Shown piece after piece: positions 22,539 through 37,500 of a stretch of 64,000 nucleotides of DNA. Each line of letters starts with the position of its first letter. Within the stretch, counting starts at the first letter, position 1. The stretch is from Achatina immaculata. Its lineage: Eukaryota; Mollusca; Gastropoda; Stylommatophora; Achatinidae. The DNA lies in NCBI GenBank assembly GCA_009760885.1, contig CM019696.1, forward strand, positions 48,278,574-48,342,573. The letters are read 5' to 3'. A model generated the notes under the pieces. It had not been told where the DNA came from and ran no database searches. It saw nothing but the letters and a program-made list of their open reading frames with translations. Position numbers and translations under genes: made by a program.

Positions 22539-25500
22539 ATGTCTGAACAAAAGTAAGTAGTGTAACAAGTTTGTATGCTTAGAAGAAGAAGCTGGTGTGT
22601 GTTTTTAAATGGAACAGGTGGCGTGATGGTAGGCCACTTGGTGATCGTGTCGTGACGGTGGCTGAAGTTTGTGACTTCCATGACACGGGCACCGGCTGTA
22701 GTCCGGCAGGTTTGATCATACTTGTTGGCTGTATCATGCTGAGCATGATGGTGTCTCGAGTTTGTGGTCTGTTACTTCTATAAGATGATTTGCTGCTCAT
22801 AGTCTGCCAAGTTGGATCATTTTATGTACCAATAGGTAGTTGTATGGCTATGTCATTTCTGGACTTGTGATGGCCTGTACCTCCATGACACATTCAGTGG
22901 TCACTGTACAACATGACTAATGAGAGATTTCATATTCAGTTATTCTCCTTTAATTCTGCGAATGGTATTGAAAATTGAATCAAAACAATTTTAAAAAGAG
23001 GCAAGAATGGTTTTTACGTTCCAGAGGGTACTCTGAACCTCTTGTGGTCCTCTAGGGGATCTCATGTGGTCCTTTCGGGGACCACACAGGAGACCACGGG
23101 ACCTAACGAGGACCACAGGCGTAAATTCAGTAGGATCACAGTGCGATCTTGGTGGTAGAAGCAAAGAAGAAGGTTCCAGAGGGTGAGTTTATTAAAAAAA
23201 TGTATCAGGGATGAAGTCACTTGTCTGATGAGGCAATATGTGACCCATAGCTGATATGCCAGCGTCAGGGTTAGTGAACTATAGCTGACCAAGACCCTGT
23301 CCCACCTCTCCTTAAAAATGCCAGCATCAGGGTTAGTGAAGTATAGCTGACCAAGACCCTGTCCCACCTCTCCTTGGTAGCCCCAGTAACAGGCACAGCC
23401 TGGCTAACGGGGCAGGGATCGCTATATCCCCATGTTGGTGGAGTCTGCTAAAGAAGCACTGCACAACTCTGCTTTTCAGTTCCACTATGAGACAGAAAAA
23501 AATAGCTGCCATAACGCGGTCCCACACCGATATGATGCTTATGCCTCAACACCTCTACAGCATCGGCAGGCTGCAAAAAAACAGCAGCTCACAGTTACAG
23601 GGAGTTCATACAAGTACACGTACAGTCACAAGGTTTCCTGCCAGTACATGTAATGTCACACACTCATTAAATGGTATTCAGAGAGACTTTGGCAATCTAA
23701 GATTTGTACTGTCCATATTTCCAGTTGGACTAGTTGCCTTTCTTTTCCTGTGTCATTTGGTCAGATGATTCAGATATTTTTCTTTCTTCCTGAACTTTCT
23801 CTCTTCCCACCCCACCCCAATTCTTCAGTGTTTGTCAGGTTCTCTAACTTCTGTTTCATATGACAGGCTCAAAGAATTGACCTTTCCTTAAATTAGTTTG
23901 TGAGCGTCTGCACTTCACTGAGAACTTTTGTTAGGCTGCCCAGGGTAGTTGTTATGTCCTTCTCCACAAGTCACATCTCCATTGTTTCCAGCCTCTGATT
24001 CATCATCTTATTGTCCAAGTCAAGCATGAAGTAATATTGGCTGTGTCTTACTTACTTACTTTATCCTTCATCTTGTACCATAAGGTGTCAATAGAGATGC
24101 ATTTTGGGGGCATTTGTCCATTTATATGCACTGTGTCCGTCATGCCATAACTAGTGAGTGTCTCTCTGATATCATCTATCTATCTCTTTCTAGGTCTTAC
24201 TCTTGATCTGTATTCTGTAGTTTTTTGGGTGAAAGCTCTCGTAGTTGGCTGTGAGTGTGTCATTCTCATTAAGTGGGCGAACCACGTGATTCTTAGCTTC
24301 TCTGTGTGTCATAGACACGATGTAGCTCCTACCATCTCTTGTGGTGTTATTTCTTCTTTTGTCAAACCTGGAGACATTTGCTGCTTTCCCAAGACTTCTC
24401 ATTTCACATGTGCTTATTTTCTTCTGTTGTTTCTGAGCTAGTGCCCATGTCTGAAGTTGGTAGCACATCGTTGGTAGGAATATGCTACTAATTAGTTTTC
24501 TCTTAGTTTCAAGTGGGTTGTTCAGGTGTGTAAGCAGTGGGGATAGTTGGTATGTAACAGCGTTAACTCTTTGTGTTCTAACATCAGTTTCTTTATCAAG
24601 CTTCATCTTCTGTGAACATGCATCCAAGATACTTGAATTCTTTTACTTGTTGTATTTTGCCGTCTTTGATATATGCATTCAATAGGCTTGGCATTCTTCT
24701 TTCTTTCATGGTCTTTGTTTAGGCATGTTGATTTTCATATAATGTTTACACCTCTGATGGAGATTATTCATATGATCTCGTAAGGAACTGAGGTCCTTGT
24801 GTGTTATACACTGGTCATCAACGAACATTAGTTCGTTCAGGTGTAGGGGATTTAGGTTTGCTTCTTTCATTATTCTGTCCATATAGGTTATAAATAGTAA
24901 TGGTGACAGTATGCAGCCTTGCCTGGCCCCCATTGATATATTGAACCAGTCCCTACTACCTGGTGTTGTCTTTACTGCATTTGGACTATTTGTGTATAGT
25001 GAGTGACATTAAGTTTCCAGTAGATGTCCCGGTACATCATATTCCTCTAATACTGCCCACAATTTGTTTCTGTTAACCCTATCAAAAGCTTTTTCTTGGT
25101 CCACAAAGATGATGTTAAGTTTCTGGTCATATTCAATAGCTTTTTCGCAGGCTTGTCAGAGCACAAATATTGTATCAGTGCAGCATCTTCTTTTCTTGAA
25201 TCCAAATTGTGCTTTGCTCAGCTGAGTTTCTATAACATGTCTTGTTCTGCTTTCTAAAATCTTTGCATATATTTTCCCCACATGACTGAGCAAGGAAATC
25301 CCTCTGTGTGATCCACAGTCTCTTTTGTCTCCTTTATTCCACCAGATGGGTACCACTATAGCTCTGCCAATCTTCTGGGACCTTCCTTTCAGACCATACT
25401 TTATTAAAAACTCATCTCAGTCATTTTATACCAATTTCTCCACTTGCTTATGTGACTTCTGCTGTTAACCGATCAACTCCTGGAACTGTTTGGTGGGCAT

Positions 25501-28500
25501 CTTCTGATCTCCTCTTTCACTTCACAATTTAGTATTGATGGTTCAAGTTCCTTGCTAGATTTAGGTTGATAGATATTTTCTTGTTCTATTTCTCCAGCTG
25601 GGTTGAGAAGCTCCTTGAAGTATTCTTCCCATCTTTGTTTGATAGCTTTTTCACTGAAGATGGCTTCCCACTTTTATCTTTGATGGTGTTGGTTGGGTTG
25701 TAACGTTCATCTTGGAGCTGTATACTCTTGACACTTTTGTAGAACTGTCTAGGTGACCTTGTGTATAACTGTGTAAGGTGTTCCCCACAGCTCTTCCAAG
25801 ATTCATCTTTAGCTGCTTTGACTATTCTCTTAGTTTCTCTTCTTCTTTTGCCATACATAGAAGTCTTCCTCTGATTTTGAATTCAACCACTTCCTGAACA
25901 ACTTCTTGTGTTTTATAGCTTCTTTTACTGTGTTGGTCCACCAGATGGTGCCTCTTTTCCTCCCTTTCTCAACTTTATTCATACCACATCTGTTTTCTAA
26001 CACTTTTGTTAGCCTTATTTTCCCATTCTTCATTTATGCAGCCGATCTCTGCTGGCTGTAAGTTTTGTATTTCCTCCATATCTAAGCCCACCGTTTCTTG
26101 TATTGAAGTGTCTCCTAATTTTTTAAGATTAATAATCCTCAGCTTTGAGCAGCTGTGTATAGCACTGTAATACTCTTTTCCACATATAGCACTTTAATAC
26201 TCTTTTCCACATATAGCACTTTAATACTCTTTTCCACATATAGCACTTTAATACTCTTTTCCACATATAACACTGTAATACTCTTTTCCACATATAGCAC
26301 TGTAATACTCTTTTCCACATATAGCACTTTAATACTCTTTCCCACATATAGCACTTTAATACTCTTTTCCACATATAGCACTGTAATACACTTTTCCACA
26401 TATAGCACTGTAATACACTTTTCCACATTTGTAAGGACCATCTTCATATTTGTGGTTTATACTTCCTTAACACTCTCTCTCTCTCTCTCTGAACCTTAAG
26501 TGCCCAGGGCACATGGGGCTTCCGCAAGGGTTTTCCACAAATGCCTGTCCTTCACCTTTTTTTCTGCTCTTGCCCAGGTGAGCCCTCTATTGCTCAACAT
26601 CCTTTCTGTTGTTCTTCTCCATGTCTCTTTTAACACTGCTGGTGATTATAGTCTTGCAGGTTTGATCATTCTGTTTACTTGAAAGGCCACAGAGTGGTTG
26701 TGTGGTTGTGTTGGTGCAGGTCAAGATGGTGACTGGAGTTTGTGGTTTATATTTCCATGACATGGTCATCGATCATAGTTTACTATCATCTTATGTTATA
26801 AAAAGTTGCTTTCGCTTTTGCTATTTTAGATTTAATTTTGGTAATTTTAATAGCTAGTTCAGCATTTTAAAGAAAATGTACATATAGATAAGACATAATC
26901 AGTGTAACTGTACATTAGTTGCTAGTACTGCAAAGTATGTGTACGTTTTCATTGAGTATCCTTTCAGTATTTTATATCTTGCGTTTGGTGTTTATCAAAG
27001 TCATATATCAGCTGTTTACAAGAGGTTCATTTTATATCCTTGTCCATTTTCCTTTAAAACAAGTGATAAAACAGGACCAATGTTTTTAGGGTGTTATGGT
27101 GAAACCAGGATGTAACGAATGACACAGAGAACATGTCTCAGTGACAGACATAGTTAGTACACATGTAAACATCATATTCATTTTGTACGTCTTATAAATT
27201 TACAGAAGTGTAGTTTACAAAGGGATGGCAGCAGAGCATCATCATTATCATGTGCCATGTCAGCATACGTTGGCGGTAGTGATTTTCACAGATCTCAGTT
27301 ATAAATGTTTTTCTTTTTCATCTGTCATACTAGGCTATCAGTATCTTTTCTTTATTTCCTTGTCTGTCTGTTTTTCTCTTTTATCACATCTGTTATTGTC
27401 TTCATCTCTCTGAGGCAGGTTGTGTAGAGTGGAGCTGCATTACGTTTAGGTCTTCTGGTGCTTGTAGTTTATGCCAGAGAAAAGTTTTCTTTCTACCTTC
27501 TTTGATGTATCCAAGTTTTCTCAGGTTAAATATATTTCTAAAGGTAATAAAGCGATTTTTTTTGTTTTTTGTTTTTTCAGGGGAGATATTGGCCTGATTG
27601 GGTTGGCTGTGATGGGCCAGAACCTTATTCTGAACATGAACGATCACGGCTTTACTGTAAGCTGAAAGTGTGAGCTTTTTTTGTAAATAGAGTGTAGTGT
27701 GGGGGTTTAGAAATGAGCTAGTCATTTTTATATTTTCATTCAGTCACAAGGACTAGGAAGGAGATCACAAGATATACTTGAACAATATAAATGCAGGGGC
27801 TCTGTGGTGTTAGAGGACACAGGGAGAGTCAGACTGAAAGACAAGAGATACAAGTGTTAGTAGACTGAACCTTGCAACACAGCCATGGTTTGTGGTGTTA
27901 GAGAGCACAGGGAGAGTCAGGCTGAGAGACAAGAGATACAAGTGTTAGTAGACTGAACCTTGCAGCACAGCCATGGTTTATGGTGTTAGAGAGCACAGGG
28001 AGAGTCAGGCTGAAAGACAAGAGATACAAGTGTTAGTAGACTGAACCTTGCAGCACAGCCATGGTTTGTGGTGTTAGAGAGCACAGGGAGAGTCAGGCTG
28101 AAAGACAAGAGATACAAGTGTTAGTAGACTGAACCTTGCAGCACAGCCATGGTTTGTGGTGTTAGAGAGCACAGGGAGGGTCAGGCTGAGAGACAGGAGA
28201 TACAAGTGTTAGTAGATTGAACCTTGCAGCACAGCCATGGTTTGTGGTGTTAGAGAGCACAGGGAGAGTCAGGCTGAAAGACAAGAGATACAAGTGTTAG
28301 TAGACTGAACCTTGCAGCACAGCCATGGTTTGTGGTGTTAGAGGACACAGGGAGGGTCGGACTGAAAGACAAGAGATACAAGTGTTAGTAGACTGAACCT
28401 TGCAGCACAGCCATGGTTTGTGGTGTTAGAGGACACAGGGAGGGTCAGACTGAAAGACAAGAGATACAAGTGTTAGTAGACTGAACCTTGCAGCACAGCC

Positions 28501-31500
28501 ATGGTTTGTGGTGTTAGAGAGCACAGGGAGAGTCAGACTGAAAGACAAGAGATACAAGTGTTAGTAGACTGAACCTTGCAGCACAGCCATGGTTTGTGGT
28601 GTTAGAGAGCACAGGGAGAGTCAGGCTGAAAGACAAGAGATACAAGTGTTAGTAGACTGAACCTTGCAGCACAGCCATGGTTTGTGGTGTTAGAGAGCAC
28701 AGGGAGAGTCAGACTGAAAGACAAGAGATACAAGTGTTAGTAGACTGAACCTTGCAGCACAGCCATGGTTTGTGGTGTTAGAGAGCACAGGGAGAGTCAG
28801 GCTGAAAGACAAGAGATACAAGTGTTAGTAGACTGAACCTTGCAGCACAGCCATGGTTTGTGGTGTTAGAGGACACAGGGAGGGTCAGACTGAAAGACAA
28901 GAGATACAAGTGTTAGTAGACTGAACCTTGCAGCACAGCCATGGTTTCCTGTAAGTATCTGGTTGAGCAGATATTGGTATAATCAGCTATGAGAGAAGCA
29001 TGCTGAACAAAATGATGCTCTGCAATGTAATCTATGTGCTGCCAAGATGTCTTTAAGACAACAAGATGTGGTTACAAACACTGGGTTGTACTGGCACAGA
29101 TTTGCTCATGGCTTGCTCAGGAAATGGTAAAAAACAAAAACAAAAACAGAAAAGTTTTGCAGACATTATTCTGGTTGATATAAAAACAAATGACTATTTT
29201 TTTAAAAACTAGGCCACTGTCAAGTATGGGCTTACCCACTTAAAATCTTTGAACCTCTTGTCATGTTTCACATGTCAGGAAATGGGGTCACAAACAGTTT
29301 TGTTACATGTGCATACAGAGCTCACACACATTTGATTTCTTCTCACAGCCCGCCACAAAGTGACTTTTTTTTTTTTCATTTCCATGGTTACTGTTAATGT
29401 AAATTATCGTTATGAATGATTAGTGGTTATTTTCATGATTATTGTTAACATAAGCTAACATTATCATGAGTTACCACTTATTTTTGTGATAATCCAGTGT
29501 CTGACTTTCTTCTTTTTTGTGTGTTACTTTGATCATGAAAAAGTATGCAGTCTCAGGCAGTGTCAGTTCAGCGGCCGCTCGTGTTGTTGATGAGACTATC
29601 TTAGGTCGCTCGTGTTGTTGATGAGACTATCTTAGGTCGCTTGTGTTGGTGATGAGACTATCTTAGGTCGCTCGTGTTGGTGATGAGACTATCTTAGGTC
29701 GCTTGTGTTGTTGATGAGACTATCTTAGGTCGCTTGTGTTGGTGATGAGACTATCTTAGGTCGCTCATGTTGGTGATGAGACTATCTTAGGTCGCTCGTG
29801 TTGTTGATGAGACTATCTTAGGTCGCTTGTGTTGGTGATGAGACTATCTTAGGCCGCTCGTGTTGGTGATGAGACTATCTTAGGTCGCTTGTGTTGGTGA
29901 TGAGACTATCTTAGGCCGCTCGTGTTGGTGATGAGACTATCTTAGGTCGCTCGTGTTGTTGATGAGACTATCTTAGGTCGCTTGTGTTGGTGATGAGACT
30001 GTCTTAGGTCGCTCGTGTTGTTGATGAGACTATCTTAGGTCGCTTGTGTTGGTGATGAGACTATCTTAGGCCGCTCGTGTTGGTGATGAGACTACCTTAG
30101 GTTGCTTGTGTTGTTGATGAGACTACCTTAGGTTGCTTGTGTTGTTGATGAGACTACCTTAGGTTGCTTGTGTTGGTGATGAGACTACCTTAGGTTGCTT
30201 GTGTTGTTGATGAGACTACCTTAGGTTGCTTCTGTTGTTGATGAGACTACCTTAGGTTGCTTGCACCCCATGGCCATGCCTTATCTGTCTTACTACTTTA
30301 TCTTCCAGTAAACATGAGAAAAAATGTAATGAGAAAGACAGTAAAGTGATGACTGTGACAGAGACAATAAAGTGATGACCGTGGGAGAGACAATAAAATG
30401 ATGACTGTGACAGAGACAATAAAATGATGACTGTGACAGAGATAATAAAGTGATGACCGTGACAGAAATGGTAAAATGATGACTGTGGCAGAGACAATAA
30501 AGTGATGACCGTGACAGAGACAATAAAGTGATGACCGTGACAGAGACAATAAAGTGATGACTGTGACAGAGATGGTAAAATGATGACCGTGGCAGAGACG
30601 GTAAAGTGATGACCGTGGCAGAGACAGTAAAGTGATGACCGTGACAGAGATGGTAAAATGATGACCATGACAGAGACGGTAAAGTGATGACCGTAACAGA
30701 GACGGTAAAGTGATGACCGTAACAGAGACGGTAAAGTGATGACCATGACAGACAGTAAAGTGATGACCGTAACAGAGACGGTAAAGTGATGGCCGTGACA
30801 GACAGTGAAGTGATGACCGTAACAGAGACGGTAAAGTGATGACCGTGACAGACAGTAAAGTGATGACCGTAACAGAGACGGTAAAGTGATGACCGTGACA
30901 GACAGTAAAGTGATGACCGTAACAGAGACGGTAAAGTGATGACCGTAACAGAGACGGTAAAGTGATGACCGTGACAGACAGTAAAGTGATGACCGTAACA
31001 GAGACGGTAAAGTAATGACCGTGGCAGAGACGGTAAAGTGATGACTGTGACAGAGACAATAAAGTGATGACCGTGGCAGAGACGGTAAAGTGATGACCAT
31101 GGCAGAGACAATAAAGTGATGACCGTGACAGAGACAATAAAGTGATGACCGTGGCAGAGACAATAAAGTGATGACCGTGGCAGAGACAATAAAGTGATGA
31201 CCGTGGCAGAGACAATAAAGTGATGACCGTGGCAGAGACAATAAAGTGATGACCGTGGCAGAGACAATAAAGTGAAAACCGTGACAGAGACAGTAAACTG
31301 ATGACTGTGACAGAGACAATAAAGTGATGACCGTGACAGAGACAATAAAGTGATGACCGTGGCAGAGACAATAAAGTGATGACGGTGACAGAGACAATAA
31401 AGTGATGACTGTGGCAGAGACAATAAAGTGATGACCGTGACAGAGACAATAAAGTGATGACTGTGGCAGACTCTGTAAAGTGGATTTGGGGTGGGGGTGG

Positions 31501-34500
31501 GGCTAGGGTAATTGATGAATACAGTTTTATAGTTTTGGTAGTTTTATAAAGAAGTTAAGGAAGAAATTTTAAAAAGTTAAAATATTTTTAAAAAGTAGCT
31601 TTTTCAGGCAGAAAGAGCCTTATCTCATCACAGACAACAAACCAGTCAAAATAATAAACATAGATGAGAAAAATTCAAGGACCATTGTTTAAAGAACACT
31701 TACTCTGGCTTAAAATGGATACATCCATATTAGAGTTACTGTTTTTGAAATTAGGAGATGTCAGAAAACAGTGTACAAACAGCTGTCAGTGCACTATGCT
31801 TATGTAAAGTCCAGTGACCCCATGTTCAAGTTTGTGGAGACTTGTATTGAATGAATTAGTTAATGTTTGTTATGTTTTATAATTTTGTTGGGCAGGTGGT
31901 AGCCTTCAACAGAACTGTTTCCAAAGTTACAGACTTCCTGAACAATGAAGCAAAAGGTACAAACATTATCGGTGCCACATCCATGGAAGACTTGGTCAAG
32001 AAGCTCAAGAAGCCGAGAAGAGTTATGCTTCTTGTCAAAGCAGGTTCTGCCGTGGATGATTTCATCAATGCTTTGGTATGTCTGTTCACGTACTTAAGTC
32101 AGCAGATATCTCAGAGATTATCAATATATGGATGAGAATTGGAGGGGGGGGGGTGTTAGGTGGTGAAGATACAGCATGAAATAGTGATTAGTGACACGCA
32201 GATGATTAAGACATGTTCCACCTCCTCATTATTGCCCTCCACCCCACCCCCCGGTAACAGGCTTAGCCTGAGCAAAGGATAGGGAGCATTTTAGCCTCCC
32301 ATGGTGGTGGAGTTTGTCCAAGAAGTATTGTAGCCTTCCCGTTTTTTTTTTTTGGCATCACTTGTGAGTCTACAGAAATAGCTGTCTCATAACCCACTCC
32401 CCATCCTACACAATGGTTGTGCTTCAGCACCGGCACTACTTTGGCTGCGGAGAACACGTCATTCCAGAGAGATAGAGCAAGATGGGTGAGAATCGCAGAT
32501 GGAGATGAGGAGAATATACTTGTATGAATTAACATCTGTAAATAAACTCAAAGTTATATAATAAACTCTTAACTATACACTTAAGAAGAAAAATAAACAA
32601 AATCCACTGTTTGATGTTTGCCGAGTTTTTCTTTTTACATTTAGATACAGTATTTTTTTCTTCTACCTTCCATATGTTCTGGCTGCCATATGAACATTGT
32701 TTCTGGTAAGAGTTTCTGGTATAAGAAAACTTGATTACAGGACAAGGTTGGCAAACTTGGTTGTCTGAGAAATTTGTTGACAGAGGTCAAGGAAGAGTGA
32801 AGCTGAGACAGCATAAGAGACACCACATATATCATCATCATCATCAAATATTAGTTACCCCCCCCCCCCAAAAAAAAAAACCAAAAAAAAACAAAACAAG
32901 TAGAACAGCCATTTTATCTATAAATAGGAAACAACGAGGCTTTCGTATAGTAAAGGAAGAGAACACAGTTTTGTAGGATTAGACCTTGGAAAAAAAATGG
33001 CTTCGAACCCCAGATAAATTCTCTTATGATTTCTCCTTCTCTCATGTCTCACTAAAGTGCTTTGTCAATGATTTCTTCGAGATCTAATCCTACAGAACTA
33101 TATTCTCTTACTTTACTATTTTATCTGTATACAGTAGGTTCATATGTCCCTTTATCTGTATACAGTAGGTTCATATATCCCTTTATCTTTATACAGTAGG
33201 TTCATATATCCCAAGATATGTTGATTTTGGGCTCTTCGTTTTACTCTGGCTTCTCTATATCATTCTGGTATCACATATCTCTGAGAATAAAATATTTTTC
33301 TTCTTCATATTCTCATGTATCACTGGAATAGAATATTTTTGTTCTTCATGTTTTTTAAAAATCATCTCCCTGTTTCTGGGATCATATATATATATCAGGG
33401 AATAGAACATCTTTGGTCTTCATATTCTCTTGATCTTGTCCCTTTTTCTGGAATCATGTATTCCTGGAGCAGAACATTTTTGTTCTTCATTATTATCTTG
33501 TTCTTATGACTGTTTCTAGGATTATATATCCCTGCAATAGAACATTTTTTATTTCTTTGTATTCTCAGAATTTTCTCTGTTTCTAGGATCCCATATCTCT
33601 GTGAAAAGAACATTTTGGTTCTTTCATATTCTCTTTAGCTTCTGAGATCCTGTTACGTTATGTTAGAAGAGTTGCACTCAGTTTGTGCTGGTTTGCCAGT
33701 TTGGCTCTTCACTACTTCAGAGTGAGATTCAGGAACACTAAGGCCACGTTGTTTCTTATTATTTGTTTTGCTGCTTGTAATGAGGTTGGATTACTGGGCT
33801 CATTCCCTATTCCACCTTCTTTTTTATGCTAGTGTATATAAAGCCATGTTATAAGATTCAGTATCCAACAGTCAGATACAGAAAGATTTGGCTGAAGTAA
33901 ATTTTGTATTTTTTGTCGGGCACATATTTGTTTCAGGTTCCCCTCTTGGAGAAAGGAGACATAATAATCGATGGTGGAAACTCGGAATATAGAGATTCCA
34001 TTGTAAGTATTTTCACACTCCATGTGACCTTTGCTCGTCTTTTTTGTCTCGTACAAGTTTTACAGGGGCCACCTTGTGTTCCCCATTAAGGGGCATAGCA
34101 AGCCATACTGCCCTTCATATAAGACTTGTAAGGTGCACCAATAATTTGGCAAGGAATGTTAAAAAAAAAGTAAAACTTCACATTTTCTATAAAGTCATCA
34201 AATTTTATTTTAAATGCCATATCACATTCATCTACCTTACTTCAGAATTGTTTCATTGTGAACATTACCAGCTAAAGCCACTTTCTTGATGCAAATTGTG
34301 GCAACAGCTTCAATGTAAAACTCTTCAATCCCTTAAGCAAGGGTTTTACTAAAGGAGCAAGAGCTATGGTATACTCGATTTGGGCATTTAGGCTATTTTA
34401 GCAAGATTTATATTAAAATTGCTGTTTAGCACTGAAAGAAAATTCATTTTCCCAGTACATGCAAGTTTGATGATGACATCATTATTCTTTCATGAAAGGT

Positions 34501-37500
34501 GTTAGCACCAAAATAATGGCCTTAATAATTTTACAGATTTTTTTTTCATTTAAATATTCAACAAGTGATTGATCGATGCCCAAGAGAAAAGATCAAAATA
34601 TTACAGTAAATAAATAACGGTAAGCTACAGATTGTCTGGTCACAAAATAAGGCCATTAAGTAGTGTGCTTCAGGCCATTGGTTTCTGATATTTTAGTATT
34701 ACTTTGGTTCGTAATCATAGTTTAATAATTCATGATCATATATCTAATAATCTAGTGTGTTTAACATGGGTGTTTGGATGTTGGTCTAGTACCATTGACC
34801 TCTACCCAGGGCCTCTCTCTCTCTCTCTCTGAACCTTAAGAGCCCAGGGCACATGGGGCTTCCACAAGGGTTTTCCACAAATGCCTGTCCTTTACCTTTT
34901 TTTTTTTTCTGCTCTTGCCCAGGTGAGCCCTCTATTGCTCAACATCCTTTCTGTTGTTCTTCTCCATGTCTCTTTTGGTCTACCCTTACTTCTGTTCCCC
35001 TGTGGTATCCATCTTAGTGCTATTTTTGATAGTGAGTTGTCAGTCATTCGGAGCACATGTCCCAACCATCGCCAGCATCTTTCCTCAGTAATTCCCAAGG
35101 CCTACCCAAACCTAATTTAGGTACAAGGTGAATTTTTGGGAAGTTTTTTTTTCTTTTTTTTTTTTTTTTTGGGAGAGAAAAAATTGTATGTTATATGGCA
35201 GGAAAAATGTTAATTTTACCAAGACTGAAGTCTTTCGTTTTAACCTGTCTTAGCATTTTTTTTTCTTCATGGCTATTGCATCTAACAGGATATAGATAAT
35301 CTCTGTTATTCCAGATGTGACTGACTTGGCTCTTGTCTAGGTTGGGTTATGGAGTTGAGTAATTATCAAGGTTGAGTAATTATCAAGTTTATCTTCAAGA
35401 ATGACGTAGACTGCAGAACATGAGCCCTAGCATAAATGTTCAGAAAATCCAAGTTATGTGTTGTATACATTTTAAGGTTAGACGGACGCAGTAATATGGA
35501 GAGTTTTTTGTTTGATGAAAGAATCAGTCAGTCAGTCATTTGCATGTCTCTTGTGGAACTTTGGCTCCCTAACAGCTCTCCTGTAGTCCTCTCAGTTGTA
35601 AGCAAGATGCCTTGCTGCTGATGTATCCGTTTTGCAGATTATCAACATCTTGCAGCCCTCTTTGCCTTGGTCTTCCTCTTTTTTCTTTTTCCCATTATGT
35701 GCGCTTCCAAGATTGTCTTCTCCAAATTCTCATGACATTTAATATGTCAAGAATATTTAAGTTTTCTCTGTTTAATCTTTACAAGCCAACCTTCTTCAGT
35801 ATTAAGTTCTTGTAGTATGGACATGTTTGTGGTGAAAGAATCAGGATTGTGTTTTCTGCTTTTGGTTATGATTAGTAAATAATTAAAAATAGATGAAGCA
35901 GAGCAGACTTAAAAATTGGTCAAAACGAAGCCAACTTTAAAAAATAGCCAAAGTGGAGTTGACATGAAATCATGACTGTTTGTACTTTCTTCCTGGACAC
36001 AAAATGTATCACTGTACTTTCTTCCTGGACATGAAATGTATCACTATACTTTCTTCCTGGACATGAAACGTATCACTGTACTTTCTTCCTGGACATGAAA
36101 CGTATCACTGTACTTTCTTCCTGGACATGAAATGTATCACTGTACTTTCTTCCTGGACATGAAATGTATCACTGTACTTTCTTCCTGCAGCGTCGTTGCA
36201 AGAGCTTGAAAGAGAAAGGATTCTATTTTATTGGAAGTGGAGTGAGCGGCGGAGAGGAAGGGGCTCGATACGGGCCATCTTTGATGCCGGGGGGAGCTGA
36301 AGAAGCCTGGCCAGCAGTCAAGGACATCTTCCAGTCCATCTCCGCCAAAGCTGACAATGAGCCATGCTGCGACTGGGTAAGCTTTAGTGGTTGTTGCTGT
36401 TATATCAATGGTAAGGATGATGATGATGCCAATGTTTTTATTCATTTTTGATAGTGAGCACTGTATGGCAGTTGTAGTAAAGAGGTAATGAGAGATATTT
36501 TTGTCACATTAGCACAGGTACATTGGCTTTGCTTATATTCTTTACATGTGTGTTTTAAAATACATTTTAAAGTTGGTGAAATATGGTAATAGTTGAAGAG
36601 TGCTAGTTTTGTTCACCATTTTGGTAACTGCTTATTTATTTGATTATTGAAAGATGAAAGTTGAGATTAGTCAGATATGCTAATTTGTTTCCATTGATTC
36701 GGTAACCAATCAGTTTTCTTTTTGTGCTTGTGTCCCAGTTATTCATTTGACATTTGATTCATCATTTTCACACCACACGCTGTGCTGGTAGGCCTCAGTG
36801 ATCATACATCTCCACACATCTTCATTATCTTTTCCATCAGCTCATTTGGTGATCTTATATCATGTCATCATGTTATACTGTCCATAATCTTCTCTCATAA
36901 TCTGCCTCTATTTTCTCATTTATCATTCTTGCATCCATTACAGTCATTGATAATATGAGAATTTATAATTGATTTATGTCATTTATAGATTTGTTTAAGA
37001 ACTATTTGGCACATTATTTATTTGTCACTTTCTGAGAAAATTGAATTCTGTTATTTATAATCTACAAATATTTCATTATTTCAGTCATGCATCTTTCAGT
37101 ATTTCATCATGTGACACACTGATTCATTCATTCCTTTGCTTGTCCCTTGCGGAACTTTGCCTCCCAAACAGCACTCCTGTAGGCCTCTCGGTTGTGAGCA
37201 AGATGGCCTGCTGCTGCTGCTGCATCCATTTCCAGATCATCAACGAAGTCTTGCAGCCATCTTCGTTTCGGTCTTCCTCTTTTTCTTTTTCCCACCATGT
37301 ATCCTTCCAATACGGTCCTCTCTAAAGTATCATGACGTTTAATGTGGCCAAAATATTTAAGTTTTCTCTCTTTAATCCTCTTTACTAGCCAGCCTTCTTC
37401 AATATTAAGCTCTTGTAGTATAGATATATTTGTTCTTTTTTGTGTCCACGATATTTGGAGAACTCTTCTATAGCATTTACATTCAAAGGCATTTATGTGC

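Noticed and set aside
29569..30262. CRISPR-like array
   Set aside because: Units are contiguous with no variable spacers, and the DNA is eukaryotic. It is a plain minisatellite.
30252..31449. Three minus-strand frames of about 380 codons as repeat proteins
   Set aside because: Explained entirely by the 26-bp array. All three frames are equally open, which is not expected of a real coding gene.
36745..36965. LINE tail upstream of family B in PGD intron 5
   Set aside because: Only a loose resemblance; no conserved peptide or second copy was found.
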